64,000 nucleotides of DNA from positions 389,540 to 453,539 of the forward strand of contig NSKG01000004.1 of NCBI GenBank assembly GCA_002287035.1. Reading direction: 5' to 3'. Of the stretch, positions 47,058 to 56,660 are shown piece by piece (position 1 is the first letter of the stretch; each line of letters begins with the position of its first letter). The translations under genes and the position numbers were made by a program. Under the pieces are notes generated by a model. The model did not search any database. It was given only the letters and a program-made list of their open reading frames with translations, and was not told the origin of the DNA. This stretch comes from Pseudomonas sp. WN033 (GTDB lineage: Bacteria; Pseudomonadota; Gammaproteobacteria; Pseudomonadales; Pseudomonadaceae).

Positions 47058-48053
47058 ATGCAACTGGTGTGTCCTGCTGGCAGCCTGCCGGCGCTCAAGG
47101 CTGCGGTGCGCCAGGGTGCCGATGCCGTCTATACCGGTTTTCGCGATGATACCAACGCCCGGCACTTCGCCGGACTGAATTTTACCGAAAAGCAACTGCA
47201 AAGTGGCCTGGAGCTGATTCGCCGGGAAGGGCGACAGCTGTATATCGCGGTCAATACCTATGCCTTGCCCGACGGCTGGCAGCGTTGGCAGCGAGCGGTA
47301 GACCAGGCTGCCGATCTGGGGGTGGACGCGCTGATCGCGGCTGACCCCGGGGTGCTGGCTTATGCCAGCCGGCGTCACCCGGCGCTACGGCTGCATCTTT
47401 CGGTCCAGGGCTCGGCGACCAATGCCGCGGCGCTGACGTTTTATCACGAGCGCTATGGCATTCTGCGGGCGGTCTTGCCGCGGGTGCTGTCGTTGGCCCA
47501 GGTGCGCCAAGTGGCGGCGGGCAGTCCAGTACCGATCGAGGTATTCGCCTTCGGCAGCCTGTGCATCATGGCTGAGGGGCGCTGTCATCTGTCTTCCTAT
47601 GTCACTGGCCAGTCGCCGAACTTGTGTGGCGTCTGCTCGCCGGCCAGTGCGGTGCGCTGGACTCAGGAGCCCGAGGCGCTCAGCTCCCGGCTCAATGAGG
47701 TGCTGATCGATCGCTATGTCGAAGGTGAAGCTGCCGGTTATCCCACCCTGTGCAAGGGCCGGTTCATGGTCAACGGCAAGCGCTTTCACGCGCTGGAGGA
47801 GCCGACCAGTCTCAATACTCTGGAGTTGATTCCCGAGCTGGATGCGCTAGGCGTAGTAGCGGTCAAGGTCGAGGGCCGACAGCGCAGCCCGGCCTATGTC
47901 GAGCAGGTGACCCGGGTTTGGCGTCAGGCGCTGGAAAGTTATGCCCGGGCGCCGGATCGGTTCGCGGTCGAGGCTGGCTGGAATCAGGCGCTGGCCTCCG
48001 TGTCAGAGGGTAGCCAGACCACTCTGGGGGCCTATCACCGGGCCTGGCAATAA
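47058..48053 (+). CDS. ubiU: O2-independent ubiquinone hydroxylation protein UbiU
   Basis: U32-family protein (331 residues) that with UbiV carries out the hydroxylations of ubiquinone synthesis without oxygen. MQLVCPAGSLPALKAAVRQGADAVY-type start, ALISADPGV-like barrel core, and the Fe-S cysteines in CIMAEGRC, NLCGVC and LCKGRF are present. ATG 47058 follows GGAGGGG; an upstream in-frame extension of 7 codons is rejected. It leads ubiUVT, behind a perfect ANR box, which agrees with a role in anaerobic respiration. Confidence 0.96.
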   Translation: MQLVCPAGSLPALKAAVRQGADAVYTGFRDDTNARHFAGLNFTEKQLQSGLELIRREGRQLYIAVNTYALPDGWQRWQRAVDQAADLGVDALIAADPGVLAYASRRHPALRLHLSVQGSATNAAALTFYHERYGILRAVLPRVLSLAQVRQVAAGSPVPIEVFAFGSLCIMAEGRCHLSSYVTGQSPNLCGVCSPASAVRWTQEPEALSSRLNEVLIDRYVEGEAAGYPTLCKGRFMVNGKRFHALEEPTSLNTLELIPELDALGVVAVKVEGRQRSPAYVEQVTRVWRQALESYARAPDRFAVEAGWNQALASVSEGSQTTLGAYHRAWQ

Positions 48054-48068
48054 TCGAGAGAGATGACG

Positions 48069-48959
48069 ATGAAACTGACATTGGGGCCAATCCTGTTCTA
48101 TTGGAGCCGTGAGGCGATCATCGACTTTTATGCCGATATGGCCGCACAGCCGCTGGACGTTATCTACTTGGGTGAAACCGTATGTGCCAAGCGCCGGGCG
48201 TTGTCGCTGGATGACTGGCTGGGCCTGGCGCGCGATCTGCGCGATGCCTGCGATGCTGAGGTTGTGGTGTCTGGGCTGGCCTTGATCGAAGCGGCTTCGG
48301 AGCTGTCGAGCCTGCGGCGGTTGTGTGATAACGGCGATCTGCTGGTCGAAGCCAACGATATGGCTGCTGTGCAGTTTCTCAGCGAGCGCAAACTGCCTTT
48401 TGTCGGTGGGCCGTCGCTGAATCTGTACAACGCCTTTGCCGTGGCTGAGCTGATGAACGCCGGTATGCAGCGCTGGGTACCGCCGGTCGAGTGCTCGCAG
48501 GCCCTGCTCGAGCATCTTCAGCAGCAGGCCCGTGACCAGGCGTTGAGTTTGCCTGAGCTGGAAGTGTTTGCCTGGGGCTACCTGCCGCTGGCTTATTCGG
48601 CGCGCTGCTTTACCGCACGCGCGGAAAACCGGCCCAAGGATGACTGCGGCTTCATTTGCCAGCACTACCCCGAGGGTATTCCGCTTTTGACCCAGGAGGG
48701 CCAGCCGCTGTTTACCCTCAATGGCATCCAGACCATGTCGGCCGGGGTCTGCAATCTGTTGGCCGAGTATCCGAAAATGCGGGCCATGGGGGTCGATGCC
48801 TTGCGCCTGAGTCCGCGGGCGACCGATATGGGCGTGGTCATCGCGCAATTTCAAGCTGTGCGCCAAGGCCAGCAGCCGCCAGTGCTGGTAGATGGCTGCA
48901 ATGGCTACTGGCATGGTCAGCCGGGTATGCTGCGGGTTGAGGAGGTCGGCTTATGCTGA
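48069..48959 (+). CDS. ubiV: O2-independent ubiquinone hydroxylation protein UbiV
   Basis: Partner of UbiU, 296 residues, U32 family. The 4Fe-4S ligands match the family pattern: Cys in GETVCAKRR, then SARCFTARAENRPKDDCGFIC. The product starts MKLTLGPILFYW like homologues; ATG 48069 is preferred over ATG 48063, whose ribosome site would be too close. It is 15 bp after ubiU and overlaps ubiT by 7 bp. Confidence 0.95.
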   Translation: MKLTLGPILFYWSREAIIDFYADMAAQPLDVIYLGETVCAKRRALSLDDWLGLARDLRDACDAEVVVSGLALIEAASELSSLRRLCDNGDLLVEANDMAAVQFLSERKLPFVGGPSLNLYNAFAVAELMNAGMQRWVPPVECSQALLEHLQQQARDQALSLPELEVFAWGYLPLAYSARCFTARAENRPKDDCGFICQHYPEGIPLLTQEGQPLFTLNGIQTMSAGVCNLLAEYPKMRAMGVDALRLSPRATDMGVVIAQFQAVRQGQQPPVLVDGCNGYWHGQPGMLRVEEVGLC

Positions 48960-49483
48960 GCCTGGGCCCTGTACTTTTGCGACTCAGCGAGCCGCTGCTG
49001 CCGCTGAGTCGGCATGTGCCATTTTTGCTCCAGCAGTGGGTGCTGGAGTCGCTGTTGCGACGCTGGCTGGCCAGGCCACTGGAAGAGGGCGAGTTCGATC
49101 TGCTTGAGGGTCGCCGGTTGCGCCTGGAGGTCAGCGATCTGGAGCTGGCCTGGAATCTGACCCGGGACCGGCACGGCCTGCGTCTGACTGAGCGCTCACC
49201 GGTGGATGTGCTGATCAAGGGTAACTGGCGGGAGTTTCTGCTGTTGGCCAGTCGGCTGGAAGACCCCGATACCCTGTTTTTCCGTCGCCGGCTGGTGATC
49301 GAGGGCGACATTGATCTGGGCCTGGCAGTGAAAAACCTGATGGATAGCCTGGATCCTGAAGAGTTACCGCCACGCTTGTGGGCGTTGCTGCAGCAGATGG
49401 GCAAGGCTGTGCAGCAGCAGGCTGGTACGGATGCTGCTTGTCAGTCGCAGGAGCAGGAGACGGGGGCGTTGCGTAACGGCTGA
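48953..49483 (+). CDS. ubiT: SCP2-domain accessory protein UbiT
   Basis: Lipid-binding SCP2 protein of 176 residues needed for the anaerobic ubiquinone pathway, the counterpart of aerobic UbiJ. The SCP2 fold spans about 30-140 (FDLLEGRRLRLEVSDLELAW, VDVLIKGNWREFLLLASRLEDPDTLFFRRRL broken over two strands), with GDIDLGLAVKNLMDSLD typical of the UbiT/YhbT end. Start overlaps ubiV by 7 bp. Confidence 0.93.
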   Translation: MLSLGPVLLRLSEPLLPLSRHVPFLLQQWVLESLLRRWLARPLEEGEFDLLEGRRLRLEVSDLELAWNLTRDRHGLRLTERSPVDVLIKGNWREFLLLASRLEDPDTLFFRRRLVIEGDIDLGLAVKNLMDSLDPEELPPRLWALLQQMGKAVQQQAGTDAACQSQEQETGALRNG

Positions 49484-49628
49484 GACCTGTCGGTCCGCTC
49501 CAAAACAGGGCGCGCGCTGTCTGTTCGGCACCGGCTTGGTGCTTTGTCGCCTTACTTGGCCTGGGTACGGACAGGCGTGCTAGAGTGTCGTTTTGCAGCA
49601 ACCAGCCTGTCGGCGGTGGAGACAGATC

Positions 49629-50621
49629 ATGACAGACGCAACCTTGACAGACGGCCTGGGCCGGCGCATCGACTATCTGCGCCTGTCCGTGACTGACCGC
49701 TGTGATTTTCGCTGCGTCTACTGCATGGCCGAGGACATGACTTTTCTGCCACGGCAGCAGGTTTTGAGTCTGGAAGAGATCGAACGTCTGGCCCGGCTGT
49801 TTGTCGCCCAAGGGGTAAGCAAAATCCGGATTACCGGTGGTGAGCCACTGGTGCGGCGTGGGGTAGTCGAGCTGTGTGAACGCATCAGCGGCTTGCCCGG
49901 GCTGCGTGAACTGGTCATGACCACCAATGGCTCTCAACTGGTCAAACTGGCCGGGCCGCTGGCCGCCGCCGGGGTCAAGCGCCTGAACATCAGTCTCGAT
50001 ACCCTGGATGCTGAGCGGTTTCGCAATATTACCCGTACTGGAGATCTGCAGCAGGTGCTGGCCGGTATCGAGGCTGCCCGCGAGGCTGGTTTTGCCCGGA
50101 TCAAGCTCAATGTGGTGGCGCTTAAGGGCCGTAACGCCGATGAGCTGCCAGCGCTGGTCGACTATGCCCTGACCCGTGGGCTGGACATCAGTTTCATTGA
50201 GGAAATGCCGCTCGGCCATGTTGGTCGTTCACGGGCTGAGACTCTGTGCAGCAGCGATGAAGTGCGAGCACTGATCGCCGAGCGTTATGCGCTGCTCGAC
50301 AGCGCTGAGAGCTCGGGTGGTCCGGCGCGTTATGTGCGCGTTGAAGGTTATCCCGAGTCGCGTATCGGTTTCATTTCACCCCACTCAAACAATTTCTGCG
50401 CCACCTGCAATCGGGTGCGCCTGACTGCTGAAGGGCGGTTGCTACTGTGCCTTGGGCACGAAAACTCTCTTGACCTGCGAGCCCTGGTTCGCCGTCACCC
50501 AACCAGCGATGCGCCGATTCTCAAGGCGCTGCAACAGGCACTGCTGCGCAAGCCGGCCCGCCACGAGTTTGATGTGAATGAGGTGCAGGTAGTGCGCTTT
50601 ATGAATGCCAGTGGTGGTTAG
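49629..50621 (+). CDS. moaA: GTP 3',8-cyclase MoaA
   Basis: Radical-SAM enzyme for the first step of molybdenum cofactor synthesis, 330 residues. N-terminal 4Fe-4S cluster Cys25, Cys29, Cys32 ([11 protein letters not shown]), SAM motif GGEPL, and the C-terminal cluster [21 protein letters not shown] 49629 is chosen because it gives the usual N terminus. It follows ubiUVT by 145 bp. Moco enzymes such as nitrate reductase serve the same anaerobic lifestyle. Its stop codon is the first base of a long inverted repeat. Confidence 0.96.
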   Translation: MTDATLTDGLGRRIDYLRLSVTDRCDFRCVYCMAEDMTFLPRQQVLSLEEIERLARLFVAQGVSKIRITGGEPLVRRGVVELCERISGLPGLRELVMTTNGSQLVKLAGPLAAAGVKRLNISLDTLDAERFRNITRTGDLQQVLAGIEAAREAGFARIKLNVVALKGRNADELPALVDYALTRGLDISFIEEMPLGHVGRSRAETLCSSDEVRALIAERYALLDSAESSGGPARYVRVEGYPESRIGFISPHSNNFCATCNRVRLTAEGRLLLCLGHENSLDLRALVRRHPTSDAPILKALQQALLRKPARHEFDVNEVQVVRFMNASGG

Positions 50622-50703
50622 GGTCTGTTGCCGTTTCATCACAACCGCGCCGGAGCCTGTTTTTGCACAGCAACGCGGCTTGCGATGAAGCGGCAACAGA
50701 CCC
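50621..50703. repeat. Imperfect 83-bp palindrome after moaA
   Basis: The ends GGGTCTGTTGCCG and CGGCAACAGACCC are perfect 13-bp inverted repeats, and the complementarity continues (TTTCATCACAACCGCG against CTTCATCGCAAGCCGCG) to about 29 bp per arm. The centre is GCCGGAGCCTGTTTTTGCACAG-like, split here as unpaired. It begins on the last base of the moaA stop and touches the next element. It looks like a separate mobile hairpin element, possibly acting as terminator. Confidence 0.75.
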
Positions 50704-50882
50704 TAAGGAAACACTGATTAACTCTGTTTCTGTGTTGGCCCAATTGTCGCCGACCTGTTCTGGACACGCCGTAAACCCGTCCCTGGGGGCTTGACGATGC
50801 CCATCCAGGGCATCGACAGTCCAGAACAGGTCGGCGCCAACTGGGCTATTAGGCTTTCGTGCAATTAATCAGTGTTCCCTTA
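50704..50882. repeat. MITE-like palindromic element, copy A (complete)
   Basis: Terminal inverted repeats TAAGGAAACACTGATTAA (50704-50721) and its complement (50865-50882) match at 17 of 18 bases. Inside are 28-nt arms (50738-50765 and 50819-50846) that share GACCTGTTCTGGAC, and a small hairpin CGATGCCC-ATCCA-GGGCATCG (50795-50815). It has no ORF. Its internal part is inverted relative to copies B and C. Confidence 0.85.
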
Positions 50883-50998
50883 AGGACCATAACAGTTTGC
50901 CGCATTCTGTCGGCTCAGCTGTAACTGTTTGACCGTCCGGTCGCGCCCTAGAATAGTGCAAGTCTGCTTCCCTCCTGTCTTCATTTTCGGGTCTCTTC

Positions 50999-51979
50999 AT
51001 GCACGTCGCATCCGGCCGCTGGCTGTACGGTTTCCTATTGGCAATGACTACCGCCACGCTATGGGGTGTATTGCCGATTCTGCTTAAAGAAGTGCTCAAG
51101 GACATGGACCCCTTTACCGTGACCTGGTATCGGATGGTCAGCGCCGGGCTGATCCTGTTTATCTGGCTGGCGGCGCGGCGCCGACTGCCGTCGATTCGTG
51201 CGCTGTCGTTCACCAACAAGGCCCTGTTGGCTGTGGCAGTGTTGGGGTTGGCCTGCAATTACGTGCTGTATCTGATGGCGCTTAACCGGCTGACGCCGGG
51301 CACCATGCAACTGATCATTCAGGTTGCGCCGATCATGCTGATGATTGGCAGCATGCTGGTGTTTCGTGAACGCTTTGGGCTTGGTCAGGTGTTGGGGTTG
51401 GCGGTCCTGGTGCTGGGGTTCGGACTGTTTTTCAATCAGCGCCTGGGTGAGCTGTTTACCCAACTGAGCGGTTACACCTTGGGCATTCTGATTGCTCTGG
51501 CGGCGGCGTTTTCCTGGACGCTGTATGGTTTGGCGCAAAAGCAGTTGCTGACGGTCTGGTCATCGGTCACGGTGATGATGGTGATTTATCTGGGTAGTTC
51601 GGTATTGTTGTTGCCGCTGGTCGAGCCGGCTCAGATTCTCCAACTGTCCCATCTGCAGTTGTGGCTGCTGGCTGGTTGTTGCCTGAATACTCTGGTGGCC
51701 TATGGTGCCTTTGCTGAGGCGCTGGTTCACTGGGAGGCTTCGCGGGTCAGTGCTACGGTAGCGACCACACCGCTGCTGACCTTCAGCATGGTGGCGCTGG
51801 GTGCGCTGCTGTGGCCGAGCGTGGTCGAACCTGAACTGCTTAACAGCCTGGCCTATATCGGGGCGCTGCTGGTGGTGGGCGGTTCGGCTCTGATTGCCCT
51901 GGCTCCAAGTCTGATCCAGAACCTGCGCAATCGCCGCCTGCGGCGGCTAAGTGTCACGCCGCCACCGGCCGGTTCTTGA
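50999..51979 (+). CDS. EamA/DMT-family permease
   Basis: Inner-membrane transporter of 326 residues with ten predicted helices in two EamA halves (about 10-145 and 160-305), e.g. LLAMTTATLWGVLPILLKEV and VSATVATTPLLTFSMVALGA. The C-terminal tail is basic (NLRNRRLRRLS). Drug/metabolite transporters of this type export small metabolites; the substrate here is unknown. It sits between repeat copies A and B; its TGA lies in a TTGATT resembling an eroded repeat end. Confidence 0.85.
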   Translation: MHVASGRWLYGFLLAMTTATLWGVLPILLKEVLKDMDPFTVTWYRMVSAGLILFIWLAARRRLPSIRALSFTNKALLAVAVLGLACNYVLYLMALNRLTPGTMQLIIQVAPIMLMIGSMLVFRERFGLGQVLGLAVLVLGFGLFFNQRLGELFTQLSGYTLGILIALAAAFSWTLYGLAQKQLLTVWSSVTVMMVIYLGSSVLLLPLVEPAQILQLSHLQLWLLAGCCLNTLVAYGAFAEALVHWEASRVSATVATTPLLTFSMVALGALLWPSVVEPELLNSLAYIGALLVVGGSALIALAPSLIQNLRNRRLRRLSVTPPPAGS

Positions 51980-52000
51980 TTGGCAGCACAAAAGCGTAGT

Positions 52001-52127
52001 AGCCCAGTTTGTCGGCGACCTGTTCTGGACCGTTAGATGCCAGGGATGGCATCTACGAGCCCCCAGGGATGGGTTTACGGTGTGTCCAGAACAGGTCGCC
52101 GACAAACCGGGCTGGCACTGATCTCTA

Positions 52128-52145
<18 letters not shown>
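52001..52145. repeat. MITE-like palindromic element, copy B
   Basis: Arms of 30 nt at 52001-52030 and 52084-52113 pair with one mismatch and share GACCTGTTCTGGAC. The inner hairpin is TAGATGCCA-GGGA-TGGCATCTA (52034-52055). The right terminal repeat TTAATCAGCGTTCCCTAA (52128-52145) is inside fumC and provides its last codons. A left terminal repeat is lost or degenerate. Confidence 0.82.
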
Positions 52146-53519
<1,374 letters not shown>

Positions 53520-53605
53520 GGTCGGACCTCCCTTGACTGGCGATGTGGGGGTGGGACTGTCAGTATAGGGGCTGGTGGTCACTGATATCGAGTTGGGAGA
53601 GGGGT

Positions 53606-54109
53606 ATGCGGGTTTTTCTGCTGGGGCTGGTGCTGGGCAGTTGGGTAATGCTGGTCCAGGCCGATGAAGCCAGTCATCGGGCCAGTGCCGAGCGCTTTCT
53701 CAAGCTGGCCAAGGCCGAAGGTATGACCGCAACGGTTTACGAGCAGGTCGGGCGGGCGCTGACATTGCAGTTCACCCAGATGGGTGGCTCAATGCAGCAC
53801 GAGGATCTGCTGCGTGACTATCAGCGTCAGGCCCGTGAGCTGCTTGACACAGAGCTTGCCTGGGAAGCGATGCGTGACGAGTTGATCGATTTGTATATAC
53901 CGCTGTTCAGCGAGGCTGAGTTCGAGCAGTTGGCCGAGTTCTACCAGTCGCCGGTTGGGCGCAAGCTGATGGACAATCTGCCAGAGCTGACCCAGAGTTC
54001 GCTGGCCATTACCCGAACACGCTGGGAGGAACGCCTGGCGCCCCAGATCGAAGAATTGGTAGAGCAACTGGCCGCCGATCTGGAGGATCGCCAGGGTGGC
54101 CTGCGCTAG
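53606..54109 (+). CDS. DUF2059-domain exported protein
   Basis: Precursor of 167 residues with a signal peptide ([19 protein letters not shown]). The mature part is helical and contains the DUF2059 core: [20 protein letters not shown] followed by [14 protein letters not shown]. Function of DUF2059 is not established. ATG 53606 follows GGGAGAGGGG. It is divergent from fumC across 86 bp and ends 22 bp before repeat copy C. Confidence 0.82.
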   Translation: MRVFLLGLVLGSWVMLVQADEASHRASAERFLKLAKAEGMTATVYEQVGRALTLQFTQMGGSMQHEDLLRDYQRQARELLDTELAWEAMRDELIDLYIPLFSEAEFEQLAEFYQSPVGRKLMDNLPELTQSSLAITRTRWEERLAPQIEELVEQLAADLEDRQGGLR

Positions 54110-54131
54110 AGTAAACAGCCCATTATTTGCC

Positions 54132-54311
54132 GAATAAAACGCTGATTGACTGCACGAAGGCCCGGAAGCCCAGTTGGCGCAGACCTGTTCTGGACCGTTA
54201 GATGCCAAGGATGGCATCTATGAGCTTACAGGGAAGTATTTACAGCGTGTCCAGAACAGGTCTGCGCCAACTGGGCCAGCACTAAAACCCAATTTAATCA
54301 GTATTCCCTTA
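54132..54311. repeat. MITE-like palindromic element, copy C
   Basis: Perfect 28-nt arms at 54168-54195 and 54249-54276 (share GACCTGTTCTGGAC), inner hairpin TAGATGCCA-AGGA-TGGCATCTA (54199-54220). The right terminal repeat TTAATCAGTATTCCCTTA (54294-54311) is intact; the left (54132-54149) matches it at only 11 of 18. It lies directly upstream of the bolA-like gene, whose ribosome site begins two bases after the element. Confidence 0.85.
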
Positions 54312-54325
54312 ACTGGAGTAATCCC

Positions 54326-54640
54326 ATGAGTAGCACCCAAGCAGCCTTGAATCAGGCCTTGCAAGCGCTGGAGCCGGTTCATCTGGAACTGGTCAATGAA
54401 AGCCATATGCACAGCGTGCCGCCTGGCTCGGAGTCGCATTTCAAGGCCGTGGTAGTCAGTGCGCGGTTCAACGATCTGAGCAAGGTCCGTCGTCATCAGG
54501 CGGTCTATGCTGCGCTGGGTGAGTTGATGCAACGCATTCATGCGCTGGCATTGCATACCTACACCCCGGATGAGTGGCAGGCCCGCCAGCAGGCACCGGA
54601 TTCGCCCAATTGTATGGGCGGTAGCAAGGCTGACCACTGA
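54326..54640 (+). CDS. BolA-family protein
   Basis: A 104-residue BolA-like protein. Members interact with monothiol glutaredoxins and handle Fe-S clusters; some also act on morphology genes. The core LVNESHMHSVPPGSESHFKA and VVVSARFNDLSKVRRHQAVYAAL contains the conserved His residues, and the end HALALHTYTPDEW is typical. ATG 54326 follows CTGGAG immediately after repeat copy C. It could be bolA itself or a paralogue. Confidence 0.88.
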   Translation: MSSTQAALNQALQALEPVHLELVNESHMHSVPPGSESHFKAVVVSARFNDLSKVRRHQAVYAALGELMQRIHALALHTYTPDEWQARQQAPDSPNCMGGSKADH

Positions 54641-54729
54641 ACGTTCAGTCATCGCCTGCTGTTTGATACACTGCGCACCCTAATTGGTGCGCCCTTTACG
54701 CGGGCGATAACTGAATGTACGAGGTAGGC

Positions 54730-55674
54730 ATGTCCAAGATTGTAGTGGTGGCGCTTTACAAGTTCGTCACGCTGGAAGATTTCGAGGCCCTGCGTCAGCC
54801 GTTGCTGGATGTCATGGTCGATAATGACGTCAAGGGTACGTTGCTGCTGGCCCGGGAAGGAATCAACGGGACCATTTCCGGTCCGCGGGCTGGTCTGGAT
54901 CAGGTTCTGGCCTGGTTGCGCAACGATGCCCGCCTGGCCGATCTTGACTGGAAAGAATCGCTGTGCGATGAGCAGCCGTTCTACCGGACCAAGGTCAAGC
55001 TGAAAAAGGAAATCGTTACCTTGGGTGTGCCGGGCATCAGTCCCAATGAGAAGGTGGGTACCTATGTTGAGCCCCGGGACTGGAATGCCCTGATCAGCGA
55101 TCCTGAGGTGCTGCTGATCGACACCCGCAATGACTATGAGGTGTCGATTGGTAGCTTCAAGGGTGCCATTGACCCAAAAACCAAGACCTTTCGTGAATTC
55201 CCCGAGTATGTGAAGCAGCATTTCGATCCGGCCAGGCACAAGAAGGTCGCGATGTTCTGCACTGGTGGCATCCGCTGCGAAAAGGCCTCCAGCTATATGC
55301 TCAAGGAAGGTTTTGAGGAGGTCTATCACCTCAAGGGCGGCATTCTGCAATATTTCGAGGACGTGCCGGCAGAGCAGAGTCTGTGGGATGGCGAGTGCTT
55401 TGTGTTCGACAACCGGGTTACCGTGCGCCACGATCTGGCTCCCGGATCCTTTGGTCAATGTCACGCCTGTCGTCATCCGGTTTGCGCCGAAGATATGGCA
55501 TCGCCGCAGTATGAGGAAGGTGTCAGTTGCCCGCACTGTTACGACAGCCTGCCAGAGAAGACCCGCCAGCGGGCGGAGGAGCGGCAGCGGCAGATCCAGT
55601 TGGCCAAGCTGCGCAACCAGCCGCACCCTATCGGCCTGCCGCAGGAACTGGCTTCACCCAACGCCAAACGCTGA
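54730..55674 (+). CDS. trhO: tRNA uridine-34 hydroxylase TrhO
   Basis: Rhodanese-fold enzyme (YceA) that hydroxylates U34 of tRNAs, an oxygen-dependent step toward cmo5U/mo5U. The 314 residues have the N-terminal acylphosphatase-like region ([16 protein letters not shown]), a rhodanese domain with the active loop CTGGIRC (Cys177) and C-terminal zinc-ribbon cysteines CHACRHPVC and CPHC. ATG 54730 is chosen because homologues start near [13 protein letters not shown] DsbA-like gene follows by 15 bp. Confidence 0.94.
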   Translation: MSKIVVVALYKFVTLEDFEALRQPLLDVMVDNDVKGTLLLAREGINGTISGPRAGLDQVLAWLRNDARLADLDWKESLCDEQPFYRTKVKLKKEIVTLGVPGISPNEKVGTYVEPRDWNALISDPEVLLIDTRNDYEVSIGSFKGAIDPKTKTFREFPEYVKQHFDPARHKKVAMFCTGGIRCEKASSYMLKEGFEEVYHLKGGILQYFEDVPAEQSLWDGECFVFDNRVTVRHDLAPGSFGQCHACRHPVCAEDMASPQYEEGVSCPHCYDSLPEKTRQRAEERQRQIQLAKLRNQPHPIGLPQELASPNAKR

Positions 55675-55689
55675 CGGAGACTGACGCTA

Positions 55690-56328
55690 ATGTCCCAGCG
55701 CCTGATCTATGTGATGGACCCCATGTGTTCCTGGTGCTGGGGCTTTGCTCCGGTGATCGACGCTATCCAGGCCCGCTATCCTGAGCTGGCTATTCATCTG
55801 GTCGCCGGCGGTTTGCGGCCAGGGCAGCGTGAACCTGTCGATACTGCCACCCGTCAGGTTCTGGCTGAGCACTGGCAGGCGGTTGAACAGGCGTCAGGGC
55901 AGCCCTTTCTTCAGCCGCAGCAACTGCCGGATGGGTTCGTCTACAACACCGAGCCGGCTTGTCGGGCTCTGGTTGCCGGGCGCGAGCTGGACAGTCAACT
56001 GGTCTGGAATCTGGTCAAGACGATTCAACAGGCGTTTTACGCCAGCCTGGCAGATGTGACGCAGCCTGGGGTACTGGTCGATTTGGCTGAGAGCTGTGGC
56101 TATTCGCGAACGGCGTTTGCCGCTAGTTACGATGCCGAGTCGACCCGTGCGGCACTGGCGGCCGATTTTGCCTGGACCCGGGACCTGGGGATTGCAGGTT
56201 TTCCGACGTTGCTGGCCCAGCGCGACGGCCAGTTGGCGTTGCTGACCAACGGCTATCAGCCTGCTGATCAGGTGCTGGCGCTGCTATCACGCTGGTGCGA
56301 GGCGGGCCAGGCAGCATCGGCATCATGA
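55690..56328 (+). CDS. DsbA-family thioredoxin-fold oxidoreductase
   Basis: Cytoplasmic (no signal peptide) DsbA/FrnE-type protein of 212 residues. The active site is MDPMCSWCWGF near the N terminus (CSWC), with a helical insertion and the cis-Pro loop GIAGFPTLL near residue 175. Relatives act as disulfide isomerases or glutathione transferases in stress. Its TGA overlaps the next ATG (ATGA), so translation is coupled. Confidence 0.85.
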   Translation: MSQRLIYVMDPMCSWCWGFAPVIDAIQARYPELAIHLVAGGLRPGQREPVDTATRQVLAEHWQAVEQASGQPFLQPQQLPDGFVYNTEPACRALVAGRELDSQLVWNLVKTIQQAFYASLADVTQPGVLVDLAESCGYSRTAFAASYDAESTRAALAADFAWTRDLGIAGFPTLLAQRDGQLALLTNGYQPADQVLALLSRWCEAGQAASAS

Positions 56329-56660
56329 TGGTCAGCCTGAGTACCCTGATTCACCTGGCGTTGCATGCACTGGTGCCGCTGCTGGTGGCCTGGGTGTTTT
56401 TTCGCAGTCAGTGGCGCAAGGCCTGGCTGATCATGCTGGCGACCATGCTGGTGGATCTTGATCATCTGCTGGCCGACCCGCTATTCGATCCCAATCGTTG
56501 CTCGATCGGCTTTCATCCGCTGCACAGTTATACCGCGATCACCTTCTATCTGCTGATGTCGCTCTGGCAGCCGACCCGTCTGGTGGGGCTGGGGTTGCTC
56601 ATTCACATGCTGGTAGATGCCAGCGATTGCTGGCGCATGGCTGGCTTTCCGTTGCCTTAA
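56325..56660 (+). CDS. DUF6122 membrane protein
   Basis: A 111-residue protein with about four hydrophobic segments. It contains AWVFFRSQWRKAWLIMLATM, then MLVDLDHLLADPLFDPNRCS and GFHPLHSYTAITFYLLM, a set of conserved Asp/His residues that resembles the metal-binding motifs of membrane-bound hydrolases and matches DUF6122. No function is established. It overlaps the DsbA-like gene by 4 bp upstream and lapC's 3' end by 4 bp. Confidence 0.75.
   Translation: MMVSLSTLIHLALHALVPLLVAWVFFRSQWRKAWLIMLATMLVDLDHLLADPLFDPNRCSIGFHPLHSYTAITFYLLMSLWQPTRLVGLGLLIHMLVDASDCWRMAGFPLP

Noticed and set aside
50755..50829. CTGTTCTGGAC/GTCCAGAACAG in the repeats as LexA boxes
   Set aside because: The pattern lacks the CTG-N10-CAG arrangement; the bases belong to the arms of a long palindrome.
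54218..54652. Minus-strand ORF across repeat copy C and the bolA-like gene
   Set aside because: Overlaps a palindromic repeat and a recognisable gene in antisense.
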